Both the position numbers and the translations under genes were made by a program. 26,759 bases of DNA from Ichthyophonus hoferi. Taxonomy: Eukaryota; Opisthokonta; Ichthyosporea; Ichthyophonida; Ichthyophonidae. The stretch lies in NCBI GenBank assembly GCA_002751075.1, contig NAOQ01000597.1, positions 13,044 to 39,802 of the forward strand, in the 5' to 3' direction. The notes below the pieces were generated by a model. It was not told the origin of the DNA and ran no database searches. It was given only the letters and a program-made list of their open reading frames with translations. This document shows, in pieces, positions 11,031 through 20,779 of the stretch (its first letter is position 1; each line of letters starts with the position of its first letter).

Positions 11031-11720
11031 ATGGCCATACAGGTTATCTCAACTGTTGCTCTTTTCATCATTGCATTGGCGGGCTCAACAGCTCAGGCAA
11101 ACATGACTAATGAAATGAGGAAAGACATCTTGGATAAACACAATATGGCGCGAAGGTCAATTAAGGCAGCAAATATGCAAAAATTAGAGTATGATTTAAA
11201 GTTGGAAGCGGTGGCAAGGAATTACATCAATCGTATGAAGATATTTAGGTCTCACAACACGAATGCAGAGGAGGATTATGCAGCACTGGGTGGTAACGCG
11301 GATTTTGGTGTTGGTGAAAACCATTGGGCTCTCGCACCAAACTTAGCGGTATGGGGTTGGACGGATGCCAAACTTCCTTCGGGGTGCTCCTTACGTGAAA
11401 TGTGGATCGCTAACTTATATAGCCCCGATCCAAATGCCGCCAGAAACAAGGCAGAACTTTGGCGGGCGAAGAAAAATTGCAGTAAATCCTATGCCTATAT
11501 TGGTTGGAATCAATACTCACAGGTTATGTGGGCCCAAACAAACAAGGTGGGCTGTTGGTATACTGAGAAATTTGGAACATTGTGCAATTATAGTCCACAA
11601 GGAAACATAATCCGTTATAATGGTAAACAGCAGCCATATGTCATCTATGGGAAACCTTGTAGTGAGTGCCCCCATTCTGCTCCCGATTGCCAAGACGGAC
11701 TTTGCATTAAAAGTGACTAA
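11031..11720 (+). CDS. secreted CAP/SCP-TAPS domain protein, intronless
   Basis: Complete 229-residue protein of the CAP superfamily (venom allergen 5, CRISP, PR-1). Residues 1-23 are a signal peptide cut after AQA. The CAP fold is visible in order: ILDKHNMARRSI (helix 1), VARNYINRMKIFRSHN with His75, GVGENHWA with Glu96, the CAP1 region WNQYSQVMWAQTNKVGC (159-175) and the CAP2 region CNYSPQGN (185-192). The cysteine-rich end PCSECPHSAPDC...GLC resembles the hinge of animal CRISP and VAL proteins. Two of the four usual cleft residues differ: the histidine of GHYTQ is Gln161, and the glutamate after the conserved tryptophan is Asn128. Family members bind sterols, lipids or ions; the ligand here is unknown. 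No intron is needed, unlike the neighbouring genes. Confidence 0.93.
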   Translation: MAIQVISTVALFIIALAGSTAQANMTNEMRKDILDKHNMARRSIKAANMQKLEYDLKLEAVARNYINRMKIFRSHNTNAEEDYAALGGNADFGVGENHWALAPNLAVWGWTDAKLPSGCSLREMWIANLYSPDPNAARNKAELWRAKKNCSKSYAYIGWNQYSQVMWAQTNKVGCWYTEKFGTLCNYSPQGNIIRYNGKQQPYVIYGKPCSECPHSAPDCQDGLCIKSD

Positions 11721-12140
11721 TTGATATATTATTAGTGCTCTTGCTGGGCTAGCAGTAGTAATGGCTAGTTTATACTTTGTATTACCTGAAAAATACCAAA
11801 GATTGGTTCTCTCTAAAAAAAAATTATATTTCTTTATATCTTACATAGTAAGCGGGCTATCAGTGACGTGATGAAAGCATTGTTTACAAGTAAATTTTAA
11901 TTAAGGCCAGAATCTTACTGCATCATTATTGCACTATAATTGAATCTCCTTGGTATTATCTAATATTATTACTACTATTATTATTAATAATATTATTATT
12001 ACTACCTTAATGAATTGGCTAATAAACCATTAAAATAGAGACACGATAGTAGATAAGATAATCAAGATAAGATAATCCTAGTGGGCCTGTGATATTTCTT
12101 TCATAAATTATATTAGTATATATAATTTTAATATAGCTTT
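11721..12140. other. 3' flank of the CAP gene, trinucleotide repeat
   Basis: Non-coding AT-rich DNA containing an ATT/ACT trinucleotide tract (about 11964-12004) and a GATAA direct repeat near 12050-12076. AATAAA near 12024 is a distant candidate cleavage signal for the CAP transcript. Confidence 0.5.
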
Positions 12141-12144
12141 GTCT

Positions 12145-12264
12145 GTCGGTTACGGTTATACTTAAGTATAAAGCACCCGATCTCGTCCGATCTTGGAAGT
12201 TAAACTGTTATGGATGTAGTTAGTACTAAAGTGGGGGATGAATTTAGCTATGTGGGGTTTTACC
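12145..12264 (+). pseudogene. 5S rRNA-like sequence, probably a relic or the head of a 5S-derived SINE
   Basis: The block AAGCACCCGATCTCGTCCGA (12170-12189) followed by TCTTGGAAGTTAAAC and later TTAGTACTAAAGTGGGGGA follows the animal 5S rRNA sequence through the internal control region (box A, intermediate element, box C). The 5' part (GTTACGGTTATAC) matches more loosely. After about 12240 agreement fades and the 3' end does not pair well with the 5' end, so this is probably not a working 5S gene. A TTTT run (12257-12260) sits where a Pol III stop would be expected. SINE3-type elements and dispersed 5S relics both look like this. Confidence 0.65.
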
Positions 12265-12378
12265 TGCGTTAAGCAAATACCAGGAAAGTATATATGTAAA
12301 ACTACAACCAATACAAAATATTGTTCTCAGTCGTCAACATCTGCTGTTCAATTTATGTGCTTTACGCTTTGTTACATT

Positions 12379-12513
12379 ATGTCTATAGTTTTCAAAGAAG
12401 TTGAAGTAGATAATTTAGATACTTCACTAGAAATCCAACCGGTCGAGTCTGGTGTTGATTCTTCCAATAATAATAATACCATGACTATATACACACAGCC
12501 ACAATTAGATTAA
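12379..12513 (+). CDS. short unrecognised frame with the MS...VDN...VESG start peptide (copy A)
   Basis: Forty-four codons beginning MSIVFKEVEVDNLDTS and containing PVESGVDSSNNNN. The same start peptide occurs at 20449 (minus, MSIVVKEIEVDNIDTL...KLVDSG) and 20989 (minus, MSFDSQVVELDHSDS...QLVESG). The bases before the ATG also agree (A/T-rich ending in ATTATGTC). It may be a first coding exon that splices onward near the GGT after VESG, or a dead copy. It lies 115 bases after the 5S-like block. No known domain is recognised. Confidence 0.35.
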   Translation: MSIVFKEVEVDNLDTSLEIQPVESGVDSSNNNNTMTIYTQPQLD

Positions 12514-13402
12514 ACTTATTACATATACAATGCATTACCAAGTAGGAAGCTAAAAGCATCTATATCCATTAATCAAAAGAGGGAGATTCAAGAGTAGCTA
12601 GCTAGAGCTTTAACGTGCTCTTGATCTGACGACGACAGCCTGACGAAACTCGGTACAACAGATACTAGTCCTATTCCCAATACAAATATATTAAATTATA
12701 TTTTCATAATATGTTGTTTACATTCCATGTATATGTAATTTGTTATTGCTTTTCTTTTCTTTTCTTATATGATAGGATATGATATATAAAGTGTTATATA
12801 AAGGTGTTGATATTAAATTTGATTATATACCTTTCATCTTGGAAAGTACTCACTAAGCTAAAACCATACTTGGGAGCTAATACAATGAGCAATGTATACA
12901 ATCAACTGTTTTTCGGTTATTCTTGGATTCGACTTTTAAATCAAACCGCAATCTTCTTTTCCTCCCGACCCATGTTAAACGGATTATTTAGGTTGTCGGC
13001 TCAGATCATCGCTTGACCCGGATACTGGGTCGGCGGTTCCAATCTTACAGTTTGACCGTATCTTGAAATTTACAATTTACCAGAATAAGCTATTTACTAT
13101 TTAAGATAATAGTTGGACTCGGACAACTGGCATAGAGATAAACATAGAAGGACAAGAGACAGTCATAATCTTAATTAATATAAATTAATAATTACATTAC
13201 TAGGTCATTTATATAAAATTTAAACGACCTGATAAATAGTTCTTTCCTTTGGTAAAAGCGAAATATTTACTAGGTTCATTTTGACTATGGTAGCACTACT
13301 TTATTAAATCACATTGATCACTTTAAAATTAAATTATCCAACAGATAGATCAGATTTAAATTTAATATTTGATTGACAATTAGAGAGTCCTTTTTTATTT
13401 GT
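12514..13402. other. intergenic stretch with a possible retroelement tail
   Basis: No gene supported. A locally GC-richer patch at 12604-12662 (CTGACGACGACAGCCTGACG then AAACTCGG) resembles the kind of 3' end seen on some LINE, SINE or Penelope families. A second patch at 12990-13045 contains a perfect 5-bp-stem hairpin (GACCC...GGGTC). Confidence 0.35.
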
Positions 13403-13619
13403 CCTCCTACATTAATTTATAGATGATGCTAATTCATATATAGATGGTAGATGGGAATATTTATTTTATAAGCATATTTTATTTAGTAATGGTATTTGAT
13501 TAAAACATTTTTATGTGCTCAACACTATAAACCTATTACCTGACACTAGTGTTTTTTTCAAATTCGTTATGTTACATTTAAATAAATTATTATGTGTAAT
13601 ATTAATTACTATTTCTACC
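13403..13619. repeat. 217-base direct copy, left side of the assembly gap
   Basis: Identical by eye, base for base, to 13964-14180 at an offset of 561. It ends 4 bases before the run of N. An overlap of contig ends left unjoined is the simplest explanation; a very recent tandem duplication is the alternative. Confidence 0.9.
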
Positions 13620-13623
13620 CTGA

Positions 13624-13957
13624 NNNNNNNNNNNNNNNNNNNNNNNNNNNNNNNNNNNNNNNNNNNNNNNNNNNNNNNNNNNNNNNNNNNNNNNNNNNNN
13701 NNNNNNNNNNNNNNNNNNNNNNNNNNNNNNNNNNNNNNNNNNNNNNNNNNNNNNNNNNNNNNNNNNNNNNNNNNNNNNNNNNNNNNNNNNNNNNNNNNNN
13801 NNNNNNNNNNNNNNNNNNNNNNNNNNNNNNNNNNNNNNNNNNNNNNNNNNNNNNNNNNNNNNNNNNNNNNNNNNNNNNNNNNNNNNNNNNNNNNNNNNNN
13901 NNNNNNNNNNNNNNNNNNNNNNNNNNNNNNNNNNNNNNNNNNNNNNNNNNNNNNNNN
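13624..13957. other. assembly gap (334 N)
   Basis: Run of undetermined bases. Open frames passing through it are meaningless. Confidence 0.99.
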
Positions 13958-13963
13958 TATTTG

Positions 13964-14180
13964 CCTCCTACATTAATTTATAGATGATGCTAATTCATAT
14001 ATAGATGGTAGATGGGAATATTTATTTTATAAGCATATTTTATTTAGTAATGGTATTTGATTAAAACATTTTTATGTGCTCAACACTATAAACCTATTAC
14101 CTGACACTAGTGTTTTTTTCAAATTCGTTATGTTACATTTAAATAAATTATTATGTGTAATATTAATTACTATTTCTACC
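13964..14180. repeat. 217-base direct copy, right side of the assembly gap
   Basis: Matches 13403-13619 exactly by eye. After 14180 the two sides diverge (TTTAAC here, CTGA on the left, right before the N run). Confidence 0.9.
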
Positions 14181-14759
14181 TTTAACAAATATCTAATAAT
14201 AATCCTGAACAAACGCCAAGATCACATTTGAAGGCACTGGTATTTAATGTTAGTAACCAATCAGATCAGACTACCTAGTGCTCGGGTTAGTACATGTTTT
14301 GTATACATTATATATATATATATATATTCACATTAAAATATATAACTTTATTTACACATTAGAAATATGTACTATCTGATTTATATATTGATTTATTTAT
14401 TTATTCATTTATTGACCCCTACCCAGGATTCCAGGTATATAATAGTAGTAAGATTATTGGCGAGTGAAAAAAGATAAAAACCAATAAGCGCTGAAGGCTT
14501 TATTGCATAACTGATCTTACAATGATACGGTGTTATAAGTACGTCTTGTGGTAAAATATTAATAATATATGTAAACTGTAGATTATAGAACGACGTTGAA
14601 CAACGTTGACATGGTTTCTTTAATGAGATTGAGATATATTTATTAGTGCTTTTCTGTATAATAGAGGAAGACTCCTATAATCGCTGTTAGAAGCAACTCA
14701 TCTACGGATTCACAGTGCTGTTATGGGCTTATAATATATAATTTGTCTCTTTAAAAAAC
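14181..14759. other. presumed promoter region of the membrane-protein gene
   Basis: AT-rich, with a TA dinucleotide tract near 14309-14328, a CCAAT motif near 14257 and A/T-rich TATA-like sequence near 14730-14741. No upstream exon with a signal peptide was found here. Confidence 0.3.
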
Positions 14760-17102
14760 ATGGGTATGCAATCAGGGGCAGAAAATCCACACATATGCTG
14801 TGGTACAAAAGATCACTACAACAGCCCTTCTGTTTCTGTTTCTTTTGGAGGTGTTGGTCATAGTGAAGATAGCATTGATGATTTATTTGAAAAAATAAAG
14901 ATAAAACCTTGCGTGACAGAAGATATAGGATATGGCTGTATCCTCAAAAGTAATTCTCCTGCTTTCTATGAAGATTGTTGTACGGTACGTAATAATGTGA
15001 GGCCTTATGACAGGAACTTATGGCTATTTTTATTTTTTTTAATTATTGTTTCTTACTATATAATACTCTGCTTTTTTTTATTTAGTCATCACTTTTGTTT
15101 TGAGGTTTAATAAACTATGAATAAGTTCATATCTTTGTCTGTTCCTTTGCTGAATTAATGTTATGTGTCTTTGTTTATGTTATATATACTTTATCCATAG
15201 ATAGAACCTTGTTGTTTACTTTATGCATGACCGGCTATCTTTTCTTAATAGATCATTATAGACAACTTATGTTTTTTACCCGTGTTAGGGTTAGTCTGCA
15301 GTTTATATTTTTAATCATTATACACTTTCTCTTAACAATAATAAACTGGACATCAGTTGGCAGGAAAGTAATACTTGCTTATATTATGTTTGTTTGTGCT
15401 ATAGCTTTAAGGAGTATTATTATATTTTTCTCTTTTGACCTACCTAGGGATAAAGCAACGCATACAAACAAACGCACTTTAATATATATATGTATATACA
15501 CTAATACGTATATATATGTAAGATATAATATTGCACATTATTTAGGAGGAATAAGTACTATATAGAATATGATATAGACATAATATCCACAATACATCAA
15601 TGATAAACATAGTAGCACCTTATATTAGGTTACCCTACCATAATTGTACTGGCCATCCCACACTACATTTACACCCACATTGATAAACACCTATCTACAT
15701 CTAGTTATCTCGCCACTCCCTTTTTCACCATTACCTATACCCTTTTACTAACTCTTTACTACTACAGAATATTGTGAACAAACCATCCCATATACCTTCC
15801 TGGCCTCCTAATGATGGTTTCGTTTTAGCTACCACTGCAGGCATGTTAATAGTCTCTATGATTCTTAATTTGATTCTCCTTTGCTATGTGTTGGCAATGC
15901 TTCATAGTGTTCATAAAAGAAGAAAGAAGGTGAGTGCATTACAGGCATGAATATGCAAATGCATGTGGGTACATGTATATATATGAATATTTATATGCAT
16001 GTATATGTAGTATTAATATATATATAGTATCAGTAATGCCTTTCGTACTAGTATTTGTATTTTTATGCTTGAGTGAATGAGTTTAGTATATATATTATTT
16101 ATGCATAAGCATAAACATATGCATATACATATACCACACCTACACCTACACCTATACCTATTCAAATACACTTATATACACTTTCCTCAAACAGTTGTAC
16201 ATTTTATATCTTTACAGTATTATATTCCTTTATACCCTCACTGTCTCACTCACATATTACTTATCTTTCTATATCCAATATATAAACACATTTACCTATT
16301 ATATGATTACATGTATTAGCTATTAATTACTTACAATAACCCATCATTGACATAGGTAAAAAAGAGTGAAGAGACCTTAATATTACTTAAATATAGACTA
16401 CATATGATGCAACACTTACAGTCTGCAACGAACGATCTCTTTGGAAATCTGCCCAATCGTGCAAGAACTAATTCATTACAACCAATTAAATCCAAAAACG
16501 TGTCTGTACCTAGGGTATCACAAAGGAAAATGAGTCAACAGGTTATGCAATCAGAAGGAAGTGAGAGTGATGATATTCCAATACAAAGAGAGAAAAAGAC
16601 AGAGAGAGAGACAGAGTATGGTCATACTACCTGTTTGTATAAAAGGCCATGTGTGTTACCAGTATCACTATCCAGTTGGAAAGAGATGATATTGAAGGGA
16701 AATGGTCGGAGTAGTCACCAGTTTGATTATAGTATCTATACTAAATATTCAAGGAGTGAGAGAGAACAACAACAGAGAGAAGGGGAGGAGGAGGAGGAGG
16801 AGGAGAAGGAGGAAGAGGGACCGGGTGGTAGTGTAAATCAGTGCTCTCTTTCTCTGTGTAGAGAGTCTCCTTTCGACTATGAGGCTAGTACTACCTTGCT
16901 ATCCTTGAACAGAGCTAAGAAACAAACAAGGGGGCAAGTATATGACCGTTTTAGTAGTAGCAGCAGTAGGGAAGGAGACAGTGATGGAGGTGGCAATGAG
17001 GATAATCACCTATCTGGAGAAGTAAGACGAAGGGGTGAATTATCTGGCATACCGAGAATACGGTTAAATCCACCTACATGGATGGTAGAAGAGGTCTTTT
17101 GA
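14760..17102 (+). CDS. single-pass membrane protein with six-cysteine outer region, 3 exons, family unknown
   Basis: Exons: 14760-14984, 15768-15929, 16356-17102. All junctions are phase 0 with GTACGT and GTGAGT donors, giving 377 residues. Residues 1-75 hold six cysteines (13, 14, 51, 60, 73, 74) in a CC...C...C...CC pattern, ending FYEDCCT. Exon 2 carries a proline/tryptophan stalk (HIPSWPPNDG) and one membrane helix (about 93-118, LATTAGMLIVSMILNLILLC), then a basic stop-transfer HKRRKK. Exon 3 is the inner tail: charged and serine-rich, with a run of glutamates, RFSSSSSREGDSDGGG and the end WMVEEVF, which might be a class III PDZ ligand. No signal peptide is seen, so either an upstream exon is missing or the protein inserts through its helix. 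The cysteine layout faintly recalls Shisa or three-finger receptor ectodomains. I do not assign a family. Confidence 0.72.
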
Positions 17103-18030
17103 GGCCATACTATATAGGCATATTACCGAATAAGAAAGAAAAGATATAATATTCTGAACTGCACATAGAAAGGCGTCGTTTTAACATAATATCCCTACGA
17201 ATATCTATTATCTTTTAATACCGTTTGGAAATAGTAATTGTACTGCTGTTTCTTGTTTTAATTTATTGCACATCATTTTTTGTTCTTGTTTTTATTTTTA
17301 TTTATAGCCCCAAGAGGTGGTAAGTAGGACCAATCATACGCTTTCTTTTCACGTCACATGACTATCTACCAATAGCGTTATGCTACGAATGATTATGAAT
17401 ATGAAGGTATATATATCTATCTGGGAGGTGATAATTGGTCTAGTTATAAACACCGAGGTTTGTATGTTTATATACATTTTGTGATATAACTAAGGTTTCA
17501 CCTATTCAGAAACCCTGGCGACTATACAAAGACTTCCATTACCCGCACACAGTTAACTGTATCTTCTATAGTTACTACTAATAGCCCTGTATATTAAAAA
17601 TTCAAAATGGCTTTATCATCCACGGTATGACGCATCTTTATTGTATCACGTAATACTTGCTTGTCTAACTGCTTTTTAACTTTGAAAGACAGAATGTATA
17701 TTTTATAACATACTAAATTAAATAGTATGCATTTATTACTAGTACATTAGTTTTCATCCACCATTTATTAGCATATATTTTTACAAGTTTTTGATTTGCC
17801 TACAGCTGAATCCATATAACTTATTAATGCACATTATTATTGGGTGCTGAATCCAGCCTGTATTATAGTTATTAATTGGCTCACTATATTTCAATTATTT
17901 TCTCACTGGAGTGAGCAATGATTATATCAATGTATTGTAATTATTATATTATTGTCATAGTTAATATTATCCCATCCACCTTGGATGACAGCCGACAAAT
18001 ACAAGTAGGGGATAAGAAAATGAAGATAAA
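17103..18030. other. intergenic stretch with CCAAT and E-box motifs and a possible tiny gene
   Basis: Contains two CCAAT motifs (about 17332 and 17372) around CACGTCACATGAC (17352-17364), which looks promoter-like. About 250 bases on, ATGGCTTTATCATCCACG (17607-17624) meets a GTATGA donor. An acceptor at 17805 would join in frame to a stop at 17850, giving only 20 residues. Kept as a possibility, not a gene call. A short hairpin (CTCAC...GTGAG) lies near 17911. Confidence 0.3.
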
Positions 18031-18035
18031 ATATC

Positions 18036-18041
18036 TTTATT
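18036..18041 (-). terminator. candidate polyadenylation signal for the YbaY-like gene
   Basis: AATAAA on the minus strand, about 175 bases after the stop codon at 18215, and the first canonical hexamer downstream. Confidence 0.4.
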
Positions 18042-18214
18042 CAGTCATCACTGTAGAATAATGCGTGTTCCGTCTGTCACAGACAACGAGTGCGATTATT
18101 AACACGATCAATACAATCATAATCCATATCCTACATATCCATACTATGACCTCCAAATACATTTATCCACTCATTATATATATATAAATATATATGGAGA
18201 CCAAAGAAATCATA

Positions 18215-18845
18215 TTAATTATTGTCGGATATTCTAAGTGGATAATGCACCATATGGAAGTCAACAGAAGTCAGAGGGTCATTGTGGTCTATTGGAATCT
18301 GTTCATCAGTATGCCAATCACCATTCCTAATCCATTCATCGTTACCCTGTTTTGCTTTCCAGTTCATATTTAGAGTAGCCGAGATAAGCATCTGTAATAA
18401 GAGGTAATATAAGTAGCATATATATATTGGTAAGAAACGCAAATAAAACATATATTAAACAACTTGATAGGTAAAGAACCAACTAGAAAAATTAATATAA
18501 CTATATAAGATAATAGATATAAACAAATATATCACGAAGACAGGTATATTAGCATTAATTAATTAATTAACTACATACACATACCCTCGATGATTGGCAG
18601 GGTATATCTATAGTATACCGATATGGAAAGGTTGGTGCGTCCACTATTTTCTCGACCACTAGAGGTGCATTAGCATCCGCCGGTCCCATCGTACGCACAG
18701 TGACAACGAGAGATGATTTGTTGAGATCATTGTTGCTAGGGACTTCAAATGTATCTTGATCCTGAATCCACGTAGTCCCATCATGCCAACCTCTCTTTAA
18801 TTCTATTGTACCACTTATAGTGAGAGTATTATTAAAGGGAATCAT
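18215..18845 (-). CDS. YbaY/YscW-like beta-sandwich protein, 2 exons
   Basis: Exons 18845-18585 and 18391-18215 join in phase 0 (donor GTATGT, acceptor TTACAG). They give at least 145 residues. The order of motifs fits the YbaY/YscW lipoprotein family (Pfam PF09619): TISGTIEL, then SSLVVTVRTMGPADANAPLV (E. coli YbaY LTVTLSDASLADAP), then PTFPYRYTIDI, and across the splice LISATLNM (YbaY LLSAAITV) and GDWHTDEQIPI (YbaY ITDTVQPV). Known members are mostly bacterial, yet this copy has an intron and a TATA box, so it is a resident eukaryotic gene. The start is uncertain: the frame is open upstream of ATG 18845 and encodes a hydrophobic, signal-like stretch (ILFTGIVLLFVIFTATK). The nearest upstream ATG (about 18928) is in another frame and would overlap the main start. 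Confidence 0.6.
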
Positions 18846-18961
18846 TTTCGTTGCAGTGAATATAACAAATAGTAGAACGATTCCTGTAAACAGGATTCGG
18901 AGATTGCCAGAACTGTGTGTGCATGTATGAAGGTAATTGAGAGAGAGGAGTTAGCTAGTAA

Positions 18962-18969
18962 TTTATATA
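18962..18969 (-). promoter_or_regulatory. TATA box of the YbaY-like gene
   Basis: TATATAAA on the minus strand, 117 bases before ATG 18845. Transcription would be expected to start near 18935, leaving room for the signal-like stretch upstream of that ATG. Confidence 0.5.
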
Positions 18970-20299
18970 GCAAGTGTATGGTATGTTTGGTGTTAGACTA
19001 CGGCACTGTAATGATATAGTCAGGAGGGATTTATTGTTTATATTAGTCTGTCCTTGAGGTATGCACCTTTCCCATGGGAGATAGAAATAACACCAATTAA
19101 TGCCATATTATAGCTAGATTGACAGGTTACTAAATCATGGCCAACTGTTAAGTATCCTAACCGACGCAATAATAAACAAATAAATAATACCGTAATGGTC
19201 TACATATATAAGTAGGCGTTTTTCTCGCCAAAGGTAATGTGACTTTCCTTCAAATTTTTTATTACATAATATAACAGAAATAAGACAAACAATCCAATAT
19301 AAAACAAAGACATACAAATAATATTAACTTCTTTAAAACAAGATTATTGTATATAATGTATTGAGTATAAGAAATATATATAGGGCTATCATACTAACAG
19401 ATATTAAATGATAAAAGTTGGGAGACAGTATGAGAAGAGGAGGTTAATCATGCATAAAATTAAAAATAGGCTTTTTACATATTTTATTACCAACTGTAAG
19501 TGAAAGTAAACTTATGTTGGTTATTTAGTCTATTTGCTTTGTTGCAACGCGTGTATATGTATGCATGCTAAATATATATGACTTTTCTTTTTTCAGAAAT
19601 GCACTTCATTCACAAAACATTCTCCTTAGTAACTATAAGTGAGTGTTCTATATATATACACATCCGAGAATATATATCCGTGTGTTTGTCGGTGCTTTCA
19701 ACATTGAAAACCATGTTTATAGTAGAACTTGTAATTGTACACATATTATTGTTGTTAAGGTAGTTAAATAAAACAAGTCAGCACTACACAGCCGCGTCTA
19801 TGATTGGGCGTTGGTTGGTGCACCGTAAATAAATAAATGCTGTCTTTCCAAGTAAGATTTTCTTTACCATACTATATCATATATATTTTTAACAACACTT
19901 ACAAAGGACGTTCAGAGATTATTTGCTTAGTCATTGTATATAATACTGTATATAATAGATTAGTCTGCGTATCATCTATATATTTAGAGACATAACACCT
20001 TATAATCCAACCAAATATAAGATTCTAAACTGTTTTTCATCGGAATTTTCTAGTCGTTATGGCTCACGCTTGTGTAAGGTTTGTGTACGTGTGTTCCTCG
20101 CAAGTATTAGCGCAATTTTTATATAAAAATAATAGGTAGTATTAGTTGATATATATATTATTTTAAATTGAGTGTATTGTGATTGTTTATTTGAAGAAAT
20201 ACGTAAATTAAAAGGGATATTGTTTCGTATCCTGGGTGTTAGATCTAGATTATGATGAGACTGGGTTATCAGTAGTTAAGAATATCAATTCGATTGGCT
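18970..20299. other. intergenic stretch, nothing supported
   Basis: AT-rich. Two inverted CCAAT motifs (GATTGGGCGTTGGTTGG, 19802-19818) stand out but have no clear target gene. The open frames at 19135-19317 and 19578-19763 are short and lack recognisable features. Confidence 0.45.
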
Positions 20300-20449
20300 C
20301 TACATAGATAAGGATATATAGATTTTACATGTATTTATAAAGAGAATAGTATAACATAATATAACACCAGAATCGACTAGTTTTCCTACTAGTAAATTAT
20401 CTAAAGTATCTATATTATCTACTTCAATTTCTTTAACAACTATAGACAT
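20300..20449 (-). CDS. short unrecognised frame with the MS...VDN...VDSG start peptide (copy B)
   Basis: Forty-nine codons starting MSIVVKEIEVDNIDTLDN and LLVGKLVDSG, then AT-driven residues to the stop. It is closest to copy A (12379) in the first 15 residues and to copy C (20989) at the GKLVDSG/GQLVESG part. The DNA also agrees (ACTAGTCGA kept in B and C). A duplicated segment lies about 160-240 bases upstream. It could be a first exon ending near the GGT after DSG, or a relic. Confidence 0.35.
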   Translation of the reverse strand: MSIVVKEIEVDNIDTLDNLLVGKLVDSGVILCYTILFINTCKIYISLSM

Positions 20450-20606
20450 AATATGAAAGAAAAAGAAAATAATCTATATATATATATATATTGTATTCCA
20501 GAATATTATTGGTATAGTGATGTCTTTCTGTTGAATTCTTTGTATATGATTGGTTGTTTCCGTTCCTTTTATCGCCTGTGTCAATTGATCAACGTAGATG
20601 ACCGAT

Positions 20607-20686
20607 CGTAAAGATCATTGACTAATACAATTCACAGAAGACCACCGAGGTTCACTAGAATTATCTGATCCTTATCTTGATGATCT
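20607..20686. repeat. diverged duplicate of 21901-21983
   Basis: Both copies share CGTAAA..., ATTGACTAATACAAT, an ACTAGAA block and a following TGATC...TTATCT stretch. Similarity is roughly 70% by eye. This copy sits upstream of copy B; its partner sits upstream of the frame starting at 21716. Confidence 0.6.
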
Positions 20687-20779
20687 CTTGATGATCTAAC
20701 ACGTTCTATCTTGAATAGCTCTTCATTAACGTAAGTGCTCACATTCTATGTATTGATTAACGTAGACCAAAGGATGTGC

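Noticed and set aside
11365-11610. 81-codon plus-strand frame
   Set aside because: Out-of-frame shadow of the CAP gene.
12990-13045. tRNA-like patch (GGCTCAGATCATCGC, hairpin GACCC...GGGTC, then GGTTCCAATC)
   Set aside because: The hairpin loop lacks the usual anticodon-loop bases and no acceptor stem pairs, so it is neither a tRNA nor a clear tRNA-derived SINE.
13515-13987. Open frames crossing the N run
   Set aside because: They consist mainly of undetermined bases.
17295-17330. Possible 12-base microexon (CCCCAAGAGGTG between TTTATAG and GTAAGTAG)
   Set aside because: Perfect splice borders, but it lies after the stop codon of the upstream gene and joins nothing identifiable.
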